Positions 34,356 to 42,871 of a DNA stretch of 64,000 nucleotides are shown here, piece after piece (position 1 is the stretch's first letter; each line of letters begins with the position of its first letter). The stretch is from NCBI GenBank assembly GCA_004297825.1, contig SCSX01000069.1:88882-152881 (forward strand), written 5' to 3'. This DNA is from Spirochaetota bacterium (GTDB lineage Bacteria > Spirochaetota > UBA4802 > UBA5368). Below the pieces are notes generated by a model. The model was not told the origin of the DNA and did not search any database. It saw only the letters and a list, made by a program, of their open reading frames with translations. Made by a program: the position numbers and the translations under genes.

Positions 34356-35870
34356 TCAGCGCTTTATCTTCCCCGGCAGGCGATACGAGTATTTTTTCCT
34401 GAGGATGGATTCCGTGATGAAGCGGTCGATCCGGCGGGCGAACTGGTAAAATTTCCAGATGAAGGCGTCCCCGGAATAGTACTTATCGACCTCCTCGCGG
34501 GTTATCGCGCCGCCCGTTATGCCCAGTCTGTCTATGAACGCGTTCGCCATGGGAATGAAGTGCGGTATGAGCCCGGGCATTTGTTCCTTATGGAGGTTCG
34601 CGATGATGTCCACGATGACGAGCCTGAGGTCGTAATAGCGATCGAGCACCTCCTGGAGGAAAAACCTGCGGACTACCCAGCGCAGGAACGAGGGCGTGGT
34701 CATGATGAACACCTCGGGATTCATCTGCTCGCGGCCTTCCTTCCTGAACAGGGGCGTGCTGGTGTCGATGTAGAACATCCCGTCGCCCTCATGCACGTAG
34801 TTAAGCGCGCCGCCCTTCGAATCAAGCACCCAGTTCGAGAGCTGTCCGTCGATACCGATCCTCACCCCGCCGCCCCGGGCGTTGAAGGCAAACACCTTTT
34901 CGAGCTCCCTGAGCACCATGAAAAACAGGCGTTTCGCGTTTTCCGTATCGAGCCTGCGAAGGAGAACGTGCGCGACGAAATCGGGATTGATGCGCGCCTG
35001 CCCCGCGTACACGGTGAGCGCGCCGGCGTAGTCGAAGCGCGAAAGCGCCTGCTCGGGGACCGCTATGCCCATGGCGACGAGCAGCGCGCGGTACTCGCGG
35101 TAGGCGGCGTCGTAGCGGTCGACCTCCTCACGGGACGGAAAGGGGGGCATGCGCTTCCATACCCATTTGCTCCCCTCCACCCGCTGGAGCTCGAAGCTGC
35201 GGTCGAGCACCCTTCCCTTCACCATGCTCATCACGGTCGAGATCTCGCCGTATCCCAGAATCGAAAGCTCGCCGCCCTCGCGGTAGTGTCCCCGGAAATC
35301 CTTCCGGAAACGCGCGTAAAGCGCCGTATCCTTCTGCAAGTTTTCCCGGATCACATCGAAGAGCTGTATCATTTCCCACAGCGTATCGATATCGGCTTTC
35401 GAGAGCACGAGCGCCTCCATGTCGGTTCCGATACGGCCCATGGTGGGAAGGTAACGCTCCAGGTAGGGGATGCGGTCGCAGGCAAGCCTTTCCAATCGCT
35501 CCCCGGGACCAAAGAAGAGCTCGTAGAGATGATTCACCGAGGGAACGCTCGCGATTGTGGCGGAGAGAAAGTGGTTGAACCGGAGGCGGTCAATGGCGCA
35601 CAACGCGCGATCCGCCTCCTGGATCGCCCCGGCCTCCTCTTTTTTCCCGAAGATCCCCGCAAGGATATCTATCGCGCCTTTAGACAGCGAGGGGTTCCGA
35701 AGCCGGTAGTCTTCGCCGTCCTTCCGCCACAGGAGATCGAACGAGTCCCTCATGCGGATAATCTCCGCGTTCACCGAGGCGCGCTTCATGAACGACAGGC
35801 GTTTCTTCTTAAACTTATGCGCGCGCTCGATCGCGTCGACGAGCGCGTGTATGTCCGTAAAGCGTTCCAT
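34356..35870 (-). CDS. Kinase-fold-like protein (DUF6206-like) paired with a class III aminotransferase
   Basis: Protein of 504 residues with no signal peptide. The region 200-375 carries features of a kinase or aminoglycoside-phosphotransferase fold in the right order: glycine loop GYGEIST (206-212), a lysine in WVWKRMPPF (about 239), GIDGQLSNWVLD (339-350) resembling a catalytic loop with D341 and N346, and YIDTSTP with D369 like the metal-binding DFG aspartate. The N-terminal 200 residues are helical. I recall a DUF6206 family next to aminotransferases, but could not check it. It starts 3 bases after the aminotransferase stop, so the two almost surely act together on the same unknown metabolite. 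Confidence 0.6.
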   Translation of the reverse strand: MERFTDIHALVDAIERAHKFKKKRLSFMKRASVNAEIIRMRDSFDLLWRKDGEDYRLRNPSLSKGAIDILAGIFGKKEEAGAIQEADRALCAIDRLRFNHFLSATIASVPSVNHLYELFFGPGERLERLACDRIPYLERYLPTMGRIGTDMEALVLSKADIDTLWEMIQLFDVIRENLQKDTALYARFRKDFRGHYREGGELSILGYGEISTVMSMVKGRVLDRSFELQRVEGSKWVWKRMPPFPSREEVDRYDAAYREYRALLVAMGIAVPEQALSRFDYAGALTVYAGQARINPDFVAHVLLRRLDTENAKRLFFMVLRELEKVFAFNARGGGVRIGIDGQLSNWVLDSKGGALNYVHEGDGMFYIDTSTPLFRKEGREQMNPEVFIMTTPSFLRWVVRRFFLQEVLDRYYDLRLVIVDIIANLHKEQMPGLIPHFIPMANAFIDRLGITGGAITREEVDKYYSGDAFIWKFYQFARRIDRFITESILRKKYSYRLPGKIKR

Positions 35871-35873
35871 GGC

Positions 35874-37115
35874 CTACCCTCCCGTTCCCCGCACGAGCTC
35901 GACCAGGGAGTCCCGCACCGCGCGCACCAGGACGGCGATCTCCCTCCGCGTGATTATGAGCGGCGGAAGGAGCTGCAGCACCCTCCGGTCGTTGCCCGAG
36001 TATACCATGTACACGCCCCTGTCGAAGAGAAGCTTCAGCATGAACAGGGAGCGCATCTCGTCCGCGAATTCGAGCCCCAGCATGAGCCCCAGGCCCCGCA
36101 CCCGGAAACCGGCCCCCGGGAATTCCTTCGCGAGGGCCCCCAGGCCGGCCCGGATCCGGTCCCCCGACGCGCGCACAGTGGAAAGAAATTTCTTTCCGGA
36201 GGAGATGCGTATCGCCTCCATGGCCGCGAAGCACCCTGCCTCGCTCCCGCCAAAGGTGGAGATGTGCACGAAGGGGTCCTTCCTGAAGAAATCGCGGTGG
36301 CGTTCGTGGTAAATGGTCGCGCTCATGGGATAAATCCCGCCGCTCATTCCCTTTCCCGTCACCACGATGTCCGGCACGACGCGGAACTGCTCGAAGCACC
36401 AGAACGTCCCGGTGCGCCCGAACCCGGTCTGGACCTCGTCCATGACGAGAAGCGCCCCGGCGCGGGCGCACAGCGCCTTGACCTTACGGAAATAATCGCG
36501 TCCCGGGACCACGATCCCGAGCGTGGCGGGTATGGTTTCCATGATGACCGCCGCGGTCTGGTCGGACACCGCCGACTCGAGCGCGCCGATATCACCGAAC
36601 GGCACCTGGAAGAAGCCCGGCGGCATGGGACCGAATTTTTCCCTGAACTTCGCATCCCCCGTCGCGAGGGCGAGCCCCGTGTGCCCGTGGTAACCCCCGA
36701 ACGCCGAGATCACCCCCGGCCTGCCGGTCACGCCGCGCGCGAGCTTGATCGCGAGGTCGATCGCCTCACCGCCGCCCACCCCGAATACAACCTGGTTGAG
36801 CCCCGCGGGCAGCGTGCGCGCGAGCATCCGGGCCAGCATCGCCTTCGGTTCGCTCACGAGGTGGTGGTTCCCGATATCATACTCCGTCAGGGCGCGCGTC
36901 AGGGCGCGGATCACCCGCGGGTTACGATGTCCCAGGTTGAATACGCCCCCGTTGCAGTGGCAGTTCAGGTAGCGGGTCCCGTCCCGGTCGTAAATAAAGC
37001 AGCCCTCACGCCTGCCCGGGACCAGGAGCATGCCGTACTGCGCGTACACGTCCACCTTCCCCGGCGAGACGTGGTCGGCATAGAGACGAATAACCTCTTT
37101 TTTTGAAGGGCTCAC
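35874..37115 (-). CDS. Class III PLP-dependent aminotransferase of unknown substrate
   Basis: Fold-type I aminotransferase of 413 residues. Blocks are DRDGTRYLNCHCNGGVFNLG, GVGGGEAIDLAIKLAR (PLP phosphate site), FGGYHGHTGLALA, LVMDEVQTGFGRTG and the Schiff-base lysine in VVTGKGMSGGIYPMSA. It resembles the acetylornithine/GABA/4-aminobutyrate branch, but argD is already present at 8289. An unusual feature is NCHCNGG where most members have DxxSGI. It is the first gene of a two-gene unit with the kinase-fold protein; the substrate is probably an amine that is also phosphorylated, which is inference. Confidence 0.88.
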   Translation of the reverse strand: MSPSKKEVIRLYADHVSPGKVDVYAQYGMLLVPGRREGCFIYDRDGTRYLNCHCNGGVFNLGHRNPRVIRALTRALTEYDIGNHHLVSEPKAMLARMLARTLPAGLNQVVFGVGGGEAIDLAIKLARGVTGRPGVISAFGGYHGHTGLALATGDAKFREKFGPMPPGFFQVPFGDIGALESAVSDQTAAVIMETIPATLGIVVPGRDYFRKVKALCARAGALLVMDEVQTGFGRTGTFWCFEQFRVVPDIVVTGKGMSGGIYPMSATIYHERHRDFFRKDPFVHISTFGGSEAGCFAAMEAIRISSGKKFLSTVRASGDRIRAGLGALAKEFPGAGFRVRGLGLMLGLEFADEMRSLFMLKLLFDRGVYMVYSGNDRRVLQLLPPLIITRREIAVLVRAVRDSLVELVRGTGG

Positions 37116-37508
37116 GTGATCTTCCCCCGGCGGCGCAAATTTTACAATATCCTACAACACCAGCATCGGAGATGCAAGGTATTAATGACCACGCCCGGGG
37201 CTCCCGGCGTCTTCAAGGCACGGGGGGGTCCGATAGGCTGGACGGCTTCATCGGGGTCACGGTCCCCCGCCGACTGCCGCAGCCTTGCAGGGATTCGAAC
37301 ACCGCCCGGCCCGATACATCGCGAGGGGTTATCTTCGCTGAAATTTCGGGAATGACGCGGCATGCCCTCCAATCCCGCTAAAAATCAACATTAAACTTTG
37401 ATTGTGCTACAATAAAAATTTTTATTGATTTCAAATTCGAAAGCCGGTATACTTTGGACTGTCTGGGTCCGCGGATTCATCATACTCTTCGAACGAGGGT
37501 GCCCCCAT
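37116..37508 (+). promoter_or_regulatory. Gene-free intergenic stretch with an extended -10 promoter
   Basis: The right part is AT-rich and holds TGCTACAAT, an extended -10 (TACAAT at 37408-37413), about 96 bases before the next gene start. The left part is GC-rich with a possible long-range stem (GGGGGTCCG near 37227 and CGGTCCCCC near 37260). A T-loop-like GATTCGAAC at about 37292 does not fold into a tRNA. No gene was found. Confidence 0.4.
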
Positions 37509-38063
37509 ATGGCAAAGGCAACGTCTCTCCTCAAGGCATATCTGAACAACGCGATTCCCCCGAACGGGGCGTTCATCATCTCCTCGTTTTTCGATCCGAA
37601 TTCCGCCTATGCCATCTACGAAGCGACGGCGTACGCCAACGTGAAGGATATCTTCAAGAGCCCCGAGGGCCTCATCTTCAAGACCGACGGGAACCGGACC
37701 CACCTCCTGGTGGAGCCGCCGTCGTACTCCCAGCGCTTCAGCGAGCCAGTGCACCGCGAGCAGGGAAAGGCGATTCCCTACCGGCTCAATGAGCTTGATG
37801 TTATAAGCTGCAAAAAGCAAGAGAAGGTGATGGTCGCCAAGGAGCCCATGTCCCTCTATTCTTCTTTCACGATTCTGGACAATTCCGGGGAGAATTTCTC
37901 CTTCCTGTTTCACCTGACCGAGGACGTCTATATCGCCATCAAGAAATTCATGGCGGATTCGCTCTACAACGATTGCAACCTCACCAAGGAAGAGTCCATG
38001 GAGGCCTCCTCCCTGTTACTGCAGACGATCAAGAAGTTCAGCGTATGGAGCGCCCGGGCCTGA
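37509..38063 (+). CDS. Conserved-looking hypothetical protein
   Basis: Protein of 184 residues without signal peptide or membrane segment. The start MAKATSLLKAYLNN at 37509 has GAGGGT upstream; the longer reading begins in the promoter. The sequence is soluble and mixed alpha/beta: NGAFIISSFFDPNSAYAIYE, LIFKTDGNRTHLLVEPPSY, VMVAKEPMSLYSSFTILD, FLFHLTEDVYIAIKKFMAD. I recognise no family. The next gene (CBS protein) begins inside its end, so the pair may be cotranscribed with recO. Confidence 0.6.
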   Translation: MAKATSLLKAYLNNAIPPNGAFIISSFFDPNSAYAIYEATAYANVKDIFKSPEGLIFKTDGNRTHLLVEPPSYSQRFSEPVHREQGKAIPYRLNELDVISCKKQEKVMVAKEPMSLYSSFTILDNSGENFSFLFHLTEDVYIAIKKFMADSLYNDCNLTKEESMEASSLLLQTIKKFSVWSARA

Positions 38064-38923
38064 CCGCCCCAACCGAGATGACACAAGACAACCCAGATTC
38101 ATCGCCGGGAGAGCCGCAGAACAAAAAAACGCTGAAGACCCTGCTGGCCCGGCTGACGGGCAGGGATTCTGCCCCGCCCCGGCCCGGGCCCTTCGACTGC
38201 GGCAGCATGGCGCAAATCGAAGATTCGAAGCGGGAAATGATCCGGGGGGTAATGAGCCTCTCCACCAAGGTGGCCCGCGAGATCATGATCCCCCGCGTGA
38301 ACGTGGTCGCGGTGAACGTCGACACTACCCTTCCCCGGCTGATAAAAATAATCGACGACGCGGGCCACTCCCGTATCCCCGTCTACCATGACCGGATCGA
38401 CGATATCGCCGGCATCCTGTACGTGAAGAATCTTTTACGATTTATCGGCGCGCGTCCGCGCAGGTTCGAGCTCCGCAAAATTTTGCATAAGCCCTGCTTC
38501 GTCCCTGAAACGATGCCCCTGGACGACCTTCTCCTGGAGTTCAAGAGGCGCACCCTGCACCTGGCCTGTGTGCTGGACGAATACGGCGGGTTTGCCGGTA
38601 TCGTCACCCTCGAGGACATCCTCGAGGAGATCGTGGGCGAGATTAAGGACGAGTTCGACGAGGACGAGCCCCCCGAGATCAAGAAGCTGGGGAGGAACAG
38701 CTTCGAGGTCGATTCGCACATGACCATTTCCGATTTCAACGAGGAGACGGGGGCGGCGTTCCCCACGGAAGAATTCGATACGATCGGGGGCATGGTGTAC
38801 GACCTGTTCGGAAAGATACCCAAGAAAAACGAGACGATCCGGCACGACGGCGTCACCTTCCGGGTAAAATCGATCAAGGGCACGCGGATCAACCGCCTCA
38901 TCGTAAGCCTCCCCAAGCCCTGA
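38045..38923 (+). CDS. CBS-pair / CorC_HlyC domain protein (magnesium-cobalt efflux CorC type)
   Basis: Soluble protein of about 292 residues. A disordered N-terminus is followed by a CBS pair (STKVAREIMIPRVNVVAVNV, HSRIPVYHDRIDDIAGILYVKN, HLACVLDEYGGFAGIVTLEDI) and then a transporter-associated CorC_HlyC domain (NSFEVDSHMTISDFNEETG, FDTIGGMVYDLFGKIPK). It lacks the membrane DUF21 domain, so it is the short CorC type. The start is uncertain: ATG 38045 overlaps the previous gene by 19 bases, ATG 38078 does not. CorC proteins are linked to Mg/Co efflux or ribosome-associated functions. recO follows 5 bases later. Confidence 0.85.
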   Translation: MERPGLTAPTEMTQDNPDSSPGEPQNKKTLKTLLARLTGRDSAPPRPGPFDCGSMAQIEDSKREMIRGVMSLSTKVAREIMIPRVNVVAVNVDTTLPRLIKIIDDAGHSRIPVYHDRIDDIAGILYVKNLLRFIGARPRRFELRKILHKPCFVPETMPLDDLLLEFKRRTLHLACVLDEYGGFAGIVTLEDILEEIVGEIKDEFDEDEPPEIKKLGRNSFEVDSHMTISDFNEETGAAFPTEEFDTIGGMVYDLFGKIPKKNETIRHDGVTFRVKSIKGTRINRLIVSLPKP

Positions 38924-38928
38924 TATCC

Positions 38929-39687
38929 ATGGAGATACAGAAAGCGACCGGCATCGTGCTGTATTCCCGGCGCTCCGGTGAGGCCGACGTGTCCGCGCGC
39001 GTGTTCACCCGCGAGTACGGCAAGCGATTATTCCTGTTCAAGGGGCTCAAGAAGAGCCGCTCGCGCCCCTTGAGCGCGGCGGAGCCGGGCACCGTGCTCG
39101 ATCTGGTCTACTATTATCACGAAAACCGCGAGCTGCAGGTGGTGAACGAGCTCAGGGTAACCTCCCGGCGGGAGTCGGTTCACGCGGATTTAAAGAAGAT
39201 CTTCCATCTCTACTACATGCTCGAACTCATCGACAGGACCACGGGAACCGGCGATCCCGCCCTCCCGCTCTACAACCTTCTCGCCGCGGCCCTGGATACG
39301 CTTTCGACGACCGCCAGGACCGTAAGCCTCTCGGCGTTTTTCACGCTGCATCTCATGAGGCTGCACGGCATCCTTCCCGATTTCGCGCGGTGCGGCAATT
39401 GCGGCAGGACGGACTACACGCGCTTCGTGCTCGATTTCACGCGCTTCCTGCCCATGTGCGATTCCTGCGCACGGGGGCGCGGCGCCGGCAGGAGGCTTTT
39501 ATCGGCCCCCCTGAAGGAATACCTTATGCGCGCGCCCTCGACACGGTTCGGTGAAATGCCCGAGGACGCACCGCCCGAGGATGAGATCGCGGATTTATTA
39601 TTCTTTCTCGCGCTGTTTATCGAAAACTATTTCCACACGGAGCTGAAATCCAAGGCCATGCTGTTCTCCGGCCGCGAACGGGCATAG
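38929..39687 (+). CDS. recO: DNA repair protein RecO
   Basis: RecFOR-pathway protein of 252 residues that helps load RecA on SSB-coated DNA. The N-terminal OB domain reads ATGIVLYSRRSGEADVSARV and KRLFLFKGLKKSRSRPLSA. The helical core reads FHLYYMLELIDRTT and FFTLHLMRLHGILPDFARC. A zinc site has cysteines in CGNCGRTDY and CDSC. It follows the CBS-domain gene by 5 bases. A repeat and the convergent protease gene follow. Confidence 0.9.
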   Translation: MEIQKATGIVLYSRRSGEADVSARVFTREYGKRLFLFKGLKKSRSRPLSAAEPGTVLDLVYYYHENRELQVVNELRVTSRRESVHADLKKIFHLYYMLELIDRTTGTGDPALPLYNLLAAALDTLSTTARTVSLSAFFTLHLMRLHGILPDFARCGNCGRTDYTRFVLDFTRFLPMCDSCARGRGAGRRLLSAPLKEYLMRAPSTRFGEMPEDAPPEDEIADLLFFLALFIENYFHTELKSKAMLFSGRERA

Positions 39688-39715
39688 CTCTTCCCGGAGG
39701 TGAGACGCGCTATTC

Positions 39716-39795
39716 CTGTCATTTCGGCCGCAGGGAGAAATCTCAAGGCGCGCCACGAGGCAAGGATTTCTCCTCGCTGCACTCGTCGATGACAG
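39716..39795. repeat. Palindromic repeat of the TGTCATTTCG family, copy 2
   Basis: Starts CTGTCATTTCGGCCGCAGGG, continues AGAAATCTCAAGG, then has GGATTTCTCC and ends GTCGATGACAG. Its first half matches the reverse complement of the copy at 30996. It lies between the convergent genes recO and the HtrA-like protease. Confidence 0.75.
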
Positions 39796-39812
39796 CGGAA
39801 GCCTCGACCCGG

Positions 39813-40844
39813 TCAGCGTTCCGAGGGGATTATTGTCAGATGCACCAGGTCCTTCCCGCGCAGCAGCGCGAGGTCGGCGGGGGCTTGCACCGGCCATTCC
39901 GTAAGGAAACGATGCATGTCGTCGACGCTTTCGATTCCCCGTCCGCCCATGCCGACGATGATGTCGCCGCGCACGACCCCCGCCCTGGAGGCGGGACCGC
40001 CCGGATCGACCGTAACGACCTCGACCGCGCGCGCGGTTTCCAGCTTGTAATGCAGGACAAGACGGCGATCAAGCGGGCGTGCGGCCCCCGAGATTCCCAG
40101 GTAGCCCCGCTTCACCTTTCCGTGCGCGAGGAGCTGCGACACAACGTAGCTCGCCGTGCTCGAGGGAACGGCGAAGCCTATCCCCTGTGCGCTCATGATG
40201 ATCGCCGTGTTGATCCCCATCACCTGCGCGCGCGAGTTCACCAGGGGGCCCCCGGAATTGCCCGGGTTCAGGGGCGCCGTATGCTGGATGATATTCTCGA
40301 TGAGACGGCCGTCCTGGCTCCGGAGCGCCCTCCCGAGCGCGCTCACGACCCCGGCCGAGACCGTGGAATCGAAGCCCAGGGGATTGCCTATCGCCACGAT
40401 AAGCTGTCCGGCCCTGAGCGCGCGCGAGTCCCCGATCTCCGCGTACGGCAGCCCGGAGGCGGGCACGTGAAGCACCGCGAGGTCGGTGGCGGTGTCGACG
40501 CCGGTGAGCTCGGCCTCGAAGACGCTCCCGTCCATGAAGCGCACATAGAGCGCATGCGCGCCCTGCACCACGTGGCTGTTCGTAAGCAGGTAGCCGTCCG
40601 GCGCGAAGAGGAAGCCCGAACCGGTGCCGTCCGGGGGCGCATCGGCGCCGCGCGGGGTCGCGCTCACGGCGATGCTCACCACGGCGGGCGAGACCGCGTC
40701 GACTACCGAGATGACGGTGCGGGAATACGCGTCGAGCAGGTCGGCGTCACTGCCGCCGCGGAGCGCCTCTCCGGACGGACCGGCGGCGTCGGGAAACGAG
40801 CCCGTGTCGCGTGGTTGACCGTAGATGAGTCTTGTATCGTTCAT
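39813..40844 (-). CDS. HtrA/DegP-like trypsin-fold serine protease with PDZ, no export signal
   Basis: Protease of 343 residues. The start MNDTRLIYGQPRD at 40844 has a GGGGG stretch upstream. The catalytic triad is complete: H91 (TNSHVV), D121 (TATDLAVL) and S197 (NPGNSGGPLV). A PDZ domain (about 245-340) has YLGISGAARPL, ASRAGVVRGDIIVGMGG and DMHRFL. Unlike DegP or DegS, the N-terminus has no signal peptide or membrane anchor, so it is predicted to act in the cytoplasm. It is divergent from purB. Confidence 0.9.
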   Translation of the reverse strand: MNDTRLIYGQPRDTGSFPDAAGPSGEALRGGSDADLLDAYSRTVISVVDAVSPAVVSIAVSATPRGADAPPDGTGSGFLFAPDGYLLTNSHVVQGAHALYVRFMDGSVFEAELTGVDTATDLAVLHVPASGLPYAEIGDSRALRAGQLIVAIGNPLGFDSTVSAGVVSALGRALRSQDGRLIENIIQHTAPLNPGNSGGPLVNSRAQVMGINTAIIMSAQGIGFAVPSSTASYVVSQLLAHGKVKRGYLGISGAARPLDRRLVLHYKLETARAVEVVTVDPGGPASRAGVVRGDIIVGMGGRGIESVDDMHRFLTEWPVQAPADLALLRGKDLVHLTIIPSER

Positions 40845-41006
40845 AGTGTATCGGCCCCCTGTGCCGTATTCTCGAATATACCTAAAAGCGGGGCTGCCGC
40901 ACACCTATTTTAGCATCCGCGGCCGCGCCCCCCGCGTAAAATATGCTTGATTTCGGGCACGGCGATCGGCGATCCTGATCGTATTCTTAAAATCAGGCGG
41001 TGCGGG

Positions 41007-42302
41007 ATGATAGACCGGTATTCGCGGAAAGAGATTTCCGACATTTGGACGCTCGAGAACAAGTTCAGGATCTGGCTCGATATCGAGATCGCGGCCTGCG
41101 AGGCGCACGCGGAGAAGGGGCTTATCCCCCGCGAGGACCTCGCCGTCATCAAGGAAAAGGCGGCGTTCAGGGTCGAGCGCATCCTGGAGATCGAGGACCA
41201 GGTCCATCATGACGTGATCGCGTTCCTGACCGCGGTGGGCGAGAATATCGGCCCGGCGAGCCGTTATGTGCACTACGGCCTCACGTCGAGCGATATCGTC
41301 GACACCGCACTTTCCATCCAGATGCGCCAGTCCGGGACGATACTCCTGCGGGGGGTAAACGCGCTCATGGCCGCGCTCAAGGCGAAGGCCCTCGCCTACA
41401 AGCATACGCCCTGCATGGGACGCTCGCACGGGGTGCACGCCGAGCCCACCACCTTCGGCATGAAGATGGCGCTCTACTTTAAGGAATTCGAGCGCGACCG
41501 GGAGCGCCTGGAGCGCGCGATCGAAAACATATCGTTTGGAAAACTCTCCGGCGCCGTGGGGACGTTCAGCAATATCGACCCCGCCCTCGAGGCGGTCGTG
41601 TGCGCGAAGCTGGGACTCAAGGCCGATCCCATCTCGACGCAGGTGATCCAGCGCGACCGGCACGCCGAGTTCATGGCGGCGCTCGCCATCACCGCGGGGA
41701 CGCTCGACCAGCTCGCCACCGAGATTCGCCACCTCCAGCGCACCGAGGTGCGCGAGGTCGAGGAGCCGTTCCAGAAAGGGCAGAAGGGATCGTCCGCCAT
41801 GCCGCACAAGCGCAACCCGATACTCGCCGAGCGCGTGAGCGGGCTCTCGCGTGTGATCAAGGCGAACATGAACGTCGCGCTGGACAACATGACCCTGTGG
41901 CACGAGCGGGACATATCGCACTCGTCGGCGGAGCGCGTGATCCTGCCGGATTCCATAATCGCCCTGGATTACATCCTGCACCGCATGATCTTCATCATAG
42001 AAAACCTCCACGTCTACGAGGACTCCATGATCGAGAATATCGGGCGCACGGGCGGGCTCTACTTCTCGCAGGCGCTGCTCCTCGCGCTGGTCGAGAAGGG
42101 GCTTTCCCGCGAGGATGCGTACGCCCTGGTGCAGGGAATCGCGATGCGCGTGTGGAAGCGCGAGGGTACCCTTATGGAACTCGCGCGTAAGGAGCCCGCA
42201 ATCGCCGGGAAGATTCCGGGCGCGGAGATGGACGCGCTCTTCGACATGAGCGCGTACCTGAAAAATATCGATTTCGTGTTCCGGAAGGCCGGGCTTGATT
42301 GA
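41007..42302 (+). CDS. purB: Adenylosuccinate lyase
   Basis: Acts twice in purine synthesis: on SAICAR and on adenylosuccinate. It has 431 residues, normal length. The start MIDRYSRKEISDIW at 41007 matches the family N-terminus. Motifs are HYGLTSSDIVDTA, GRSHGVHAEPTTFG and the lyase signature GSSAMPHKRNPILAER. The downstream palindrome at 42316 may end the transcript. No other purine gene is adjacent. Confidence 0.96.
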   Translation: MIDRYSRKEISDIWTLENKFRIWLDIEIAACEAHAEKGLIPREDLAVIKEKAAFRVERILEIEDQVHHDVIAFLTAVGENIGPASRYVHYGLTSSDIVDTALSIQMRQSGTILLRGVNALMAALKAKALAYKHTPCMGRSHGVHAEPTTFGMKMALYFKEFERDRERLERAIENISFGKLSGAVGTFSNIDPALEAVVCAKLGLKADPISTQVIQRDRHAEFMAALAITAGTLDQLATEIRHLQRTEVREVEEPFQKGQKGSSAMPHKRNPILAERVSGLSRVIKANMNVALDNMTLWHERDISHSSAERVILPDSIIALDYILHRMIFIIENLHVYEDSMIENIGRTGGLYFSQALLLALVEKGLSREDAYALVQGIAMRVWKREGTLMELARKEPAIAGKIPGAEMDALFDMSAYLKNIDFVFRKAGLD

Positions 42303-42315
42303 CGGGGAAGGCACA

Positions 42316-42410
42316 GTCTAGATGAAGGCGCGGATTCGAATCCGCGCCTTCATCTAGACCGTCAGCTCTTCAATCCCCCTTCATCTTATCATCTCCCATG
42401 AAGGGCGCCC
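42316..42410 (-). repeat. GC palindrome repeat family, copy 1 (minus orientation)
   Basis: 42316-42359 is a perfect 44-base palindrome: GTCTAGATGAAGGCGCGGAT plus TC, followed by its exact reverse complement. On the minus strand a leader precedes it: GCGCCCTTCATGGGAGATG, then ATAAGATGAAGGGGGATTG. The leader is also found at 45348 and, in part, at 12872. It lies between convergent purB and thioesterase genes and can act as a two-way terminator. Confidence 0.85.
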
Positions 42411-42427
42411 GCGCAATAGGGTTTCCA

Positions 42428-42871
42428 TTAACCAGTCTTCTTCATCACCGCGAGCGTGACGGTCGCCTTGGCGACGAGCTTTCCCCCGGCATCGCTTCCC
42501 GCGTAGACCATGCTCTCGCACACGGTAACGGCGCTTCCCGGTTTAAGCACCTCCGCGCGGCAGAAGAGCGCGCTTCCCGTGGCGGGCCGGAGAAGGTTGA
42601 TCTTGTATTCGACCGTGAGGACGTACTCCTGGGCTCCCATGAGGGTCATGCCCGCCCCGCCCGCGGTATGGTCGGCCATGGTGCCCAGCACCCCCGCGTG
42701 CACGACGGCGTCCTGTTGCAGGTGGCGCGGCTGGAGCGCGAGGGTCGTCTCGCACCAGCCGGGCCCGCAGCCTTTCAGAACTATGCCCACATCCATGACG
42801 AAGTTCGCGGTCGCGAACCCGCGCTCGATGACCGCCCGGAAGGCTTCGTTTTTCGGCTTCACCGTGCTCAC
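42428..42871 (-). CDS. PaaI-type hotdog thioesterase
   Basis: Hotdog-fold protein of 147 residues, predicted to hydrolyse acyl- or aryl-CoA thioesters. The start is GTG at 42871, overlapping the ferredoxin stop by 4 bases (GTGA). The PaaI signature region is HLQQDAVVHAGVLGTMADHTAG, followed by VLTVEYKINLLRPATG and the strand KLVAKATVTLAVMKKTG. It is the last gene of the MarR-MBL-ferredoxin unit, so the substrate is probably an acyl-CoA of that pathway. Confidence 0.88.
   Translation of the reverse strand: MSTVKPKNEAFRAVIERGFATANFVMDVGIVLKGCGPGWCETTLALQPRHLQQDAVVHAGVLGTMADHTAGGAGMTLMGAQEYVLTVEYKINLLRPATGSALFCRAEVLKPGSAVTVCESMVYAGSDAGGKLVAKATVTLAVMKKTG

Noticed and set aside
34329..37106. Plus-strand open frame of 925 codons
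   Set aside because: It lies opposite the kinase-fold and aminotransferase genes, which have clear motifs and ribosome binding sites; the long frame reflects high GC content.
37240..37380. Possible tRNA on the minus strand because of a TTCGAATC T-loop-like sequence at about 37285-37300
   Set aside because: The T-stem does not pair (three of five pairs at best) and no acceptor, D or anticodon arms could be found.
42330..42345. GATTCGAATC in the palindromic repeats as a tRNA T-loop
   Set aside because: It is the centre of a perfect palindrome repeated in several gaps, with no tRNA arms around it.
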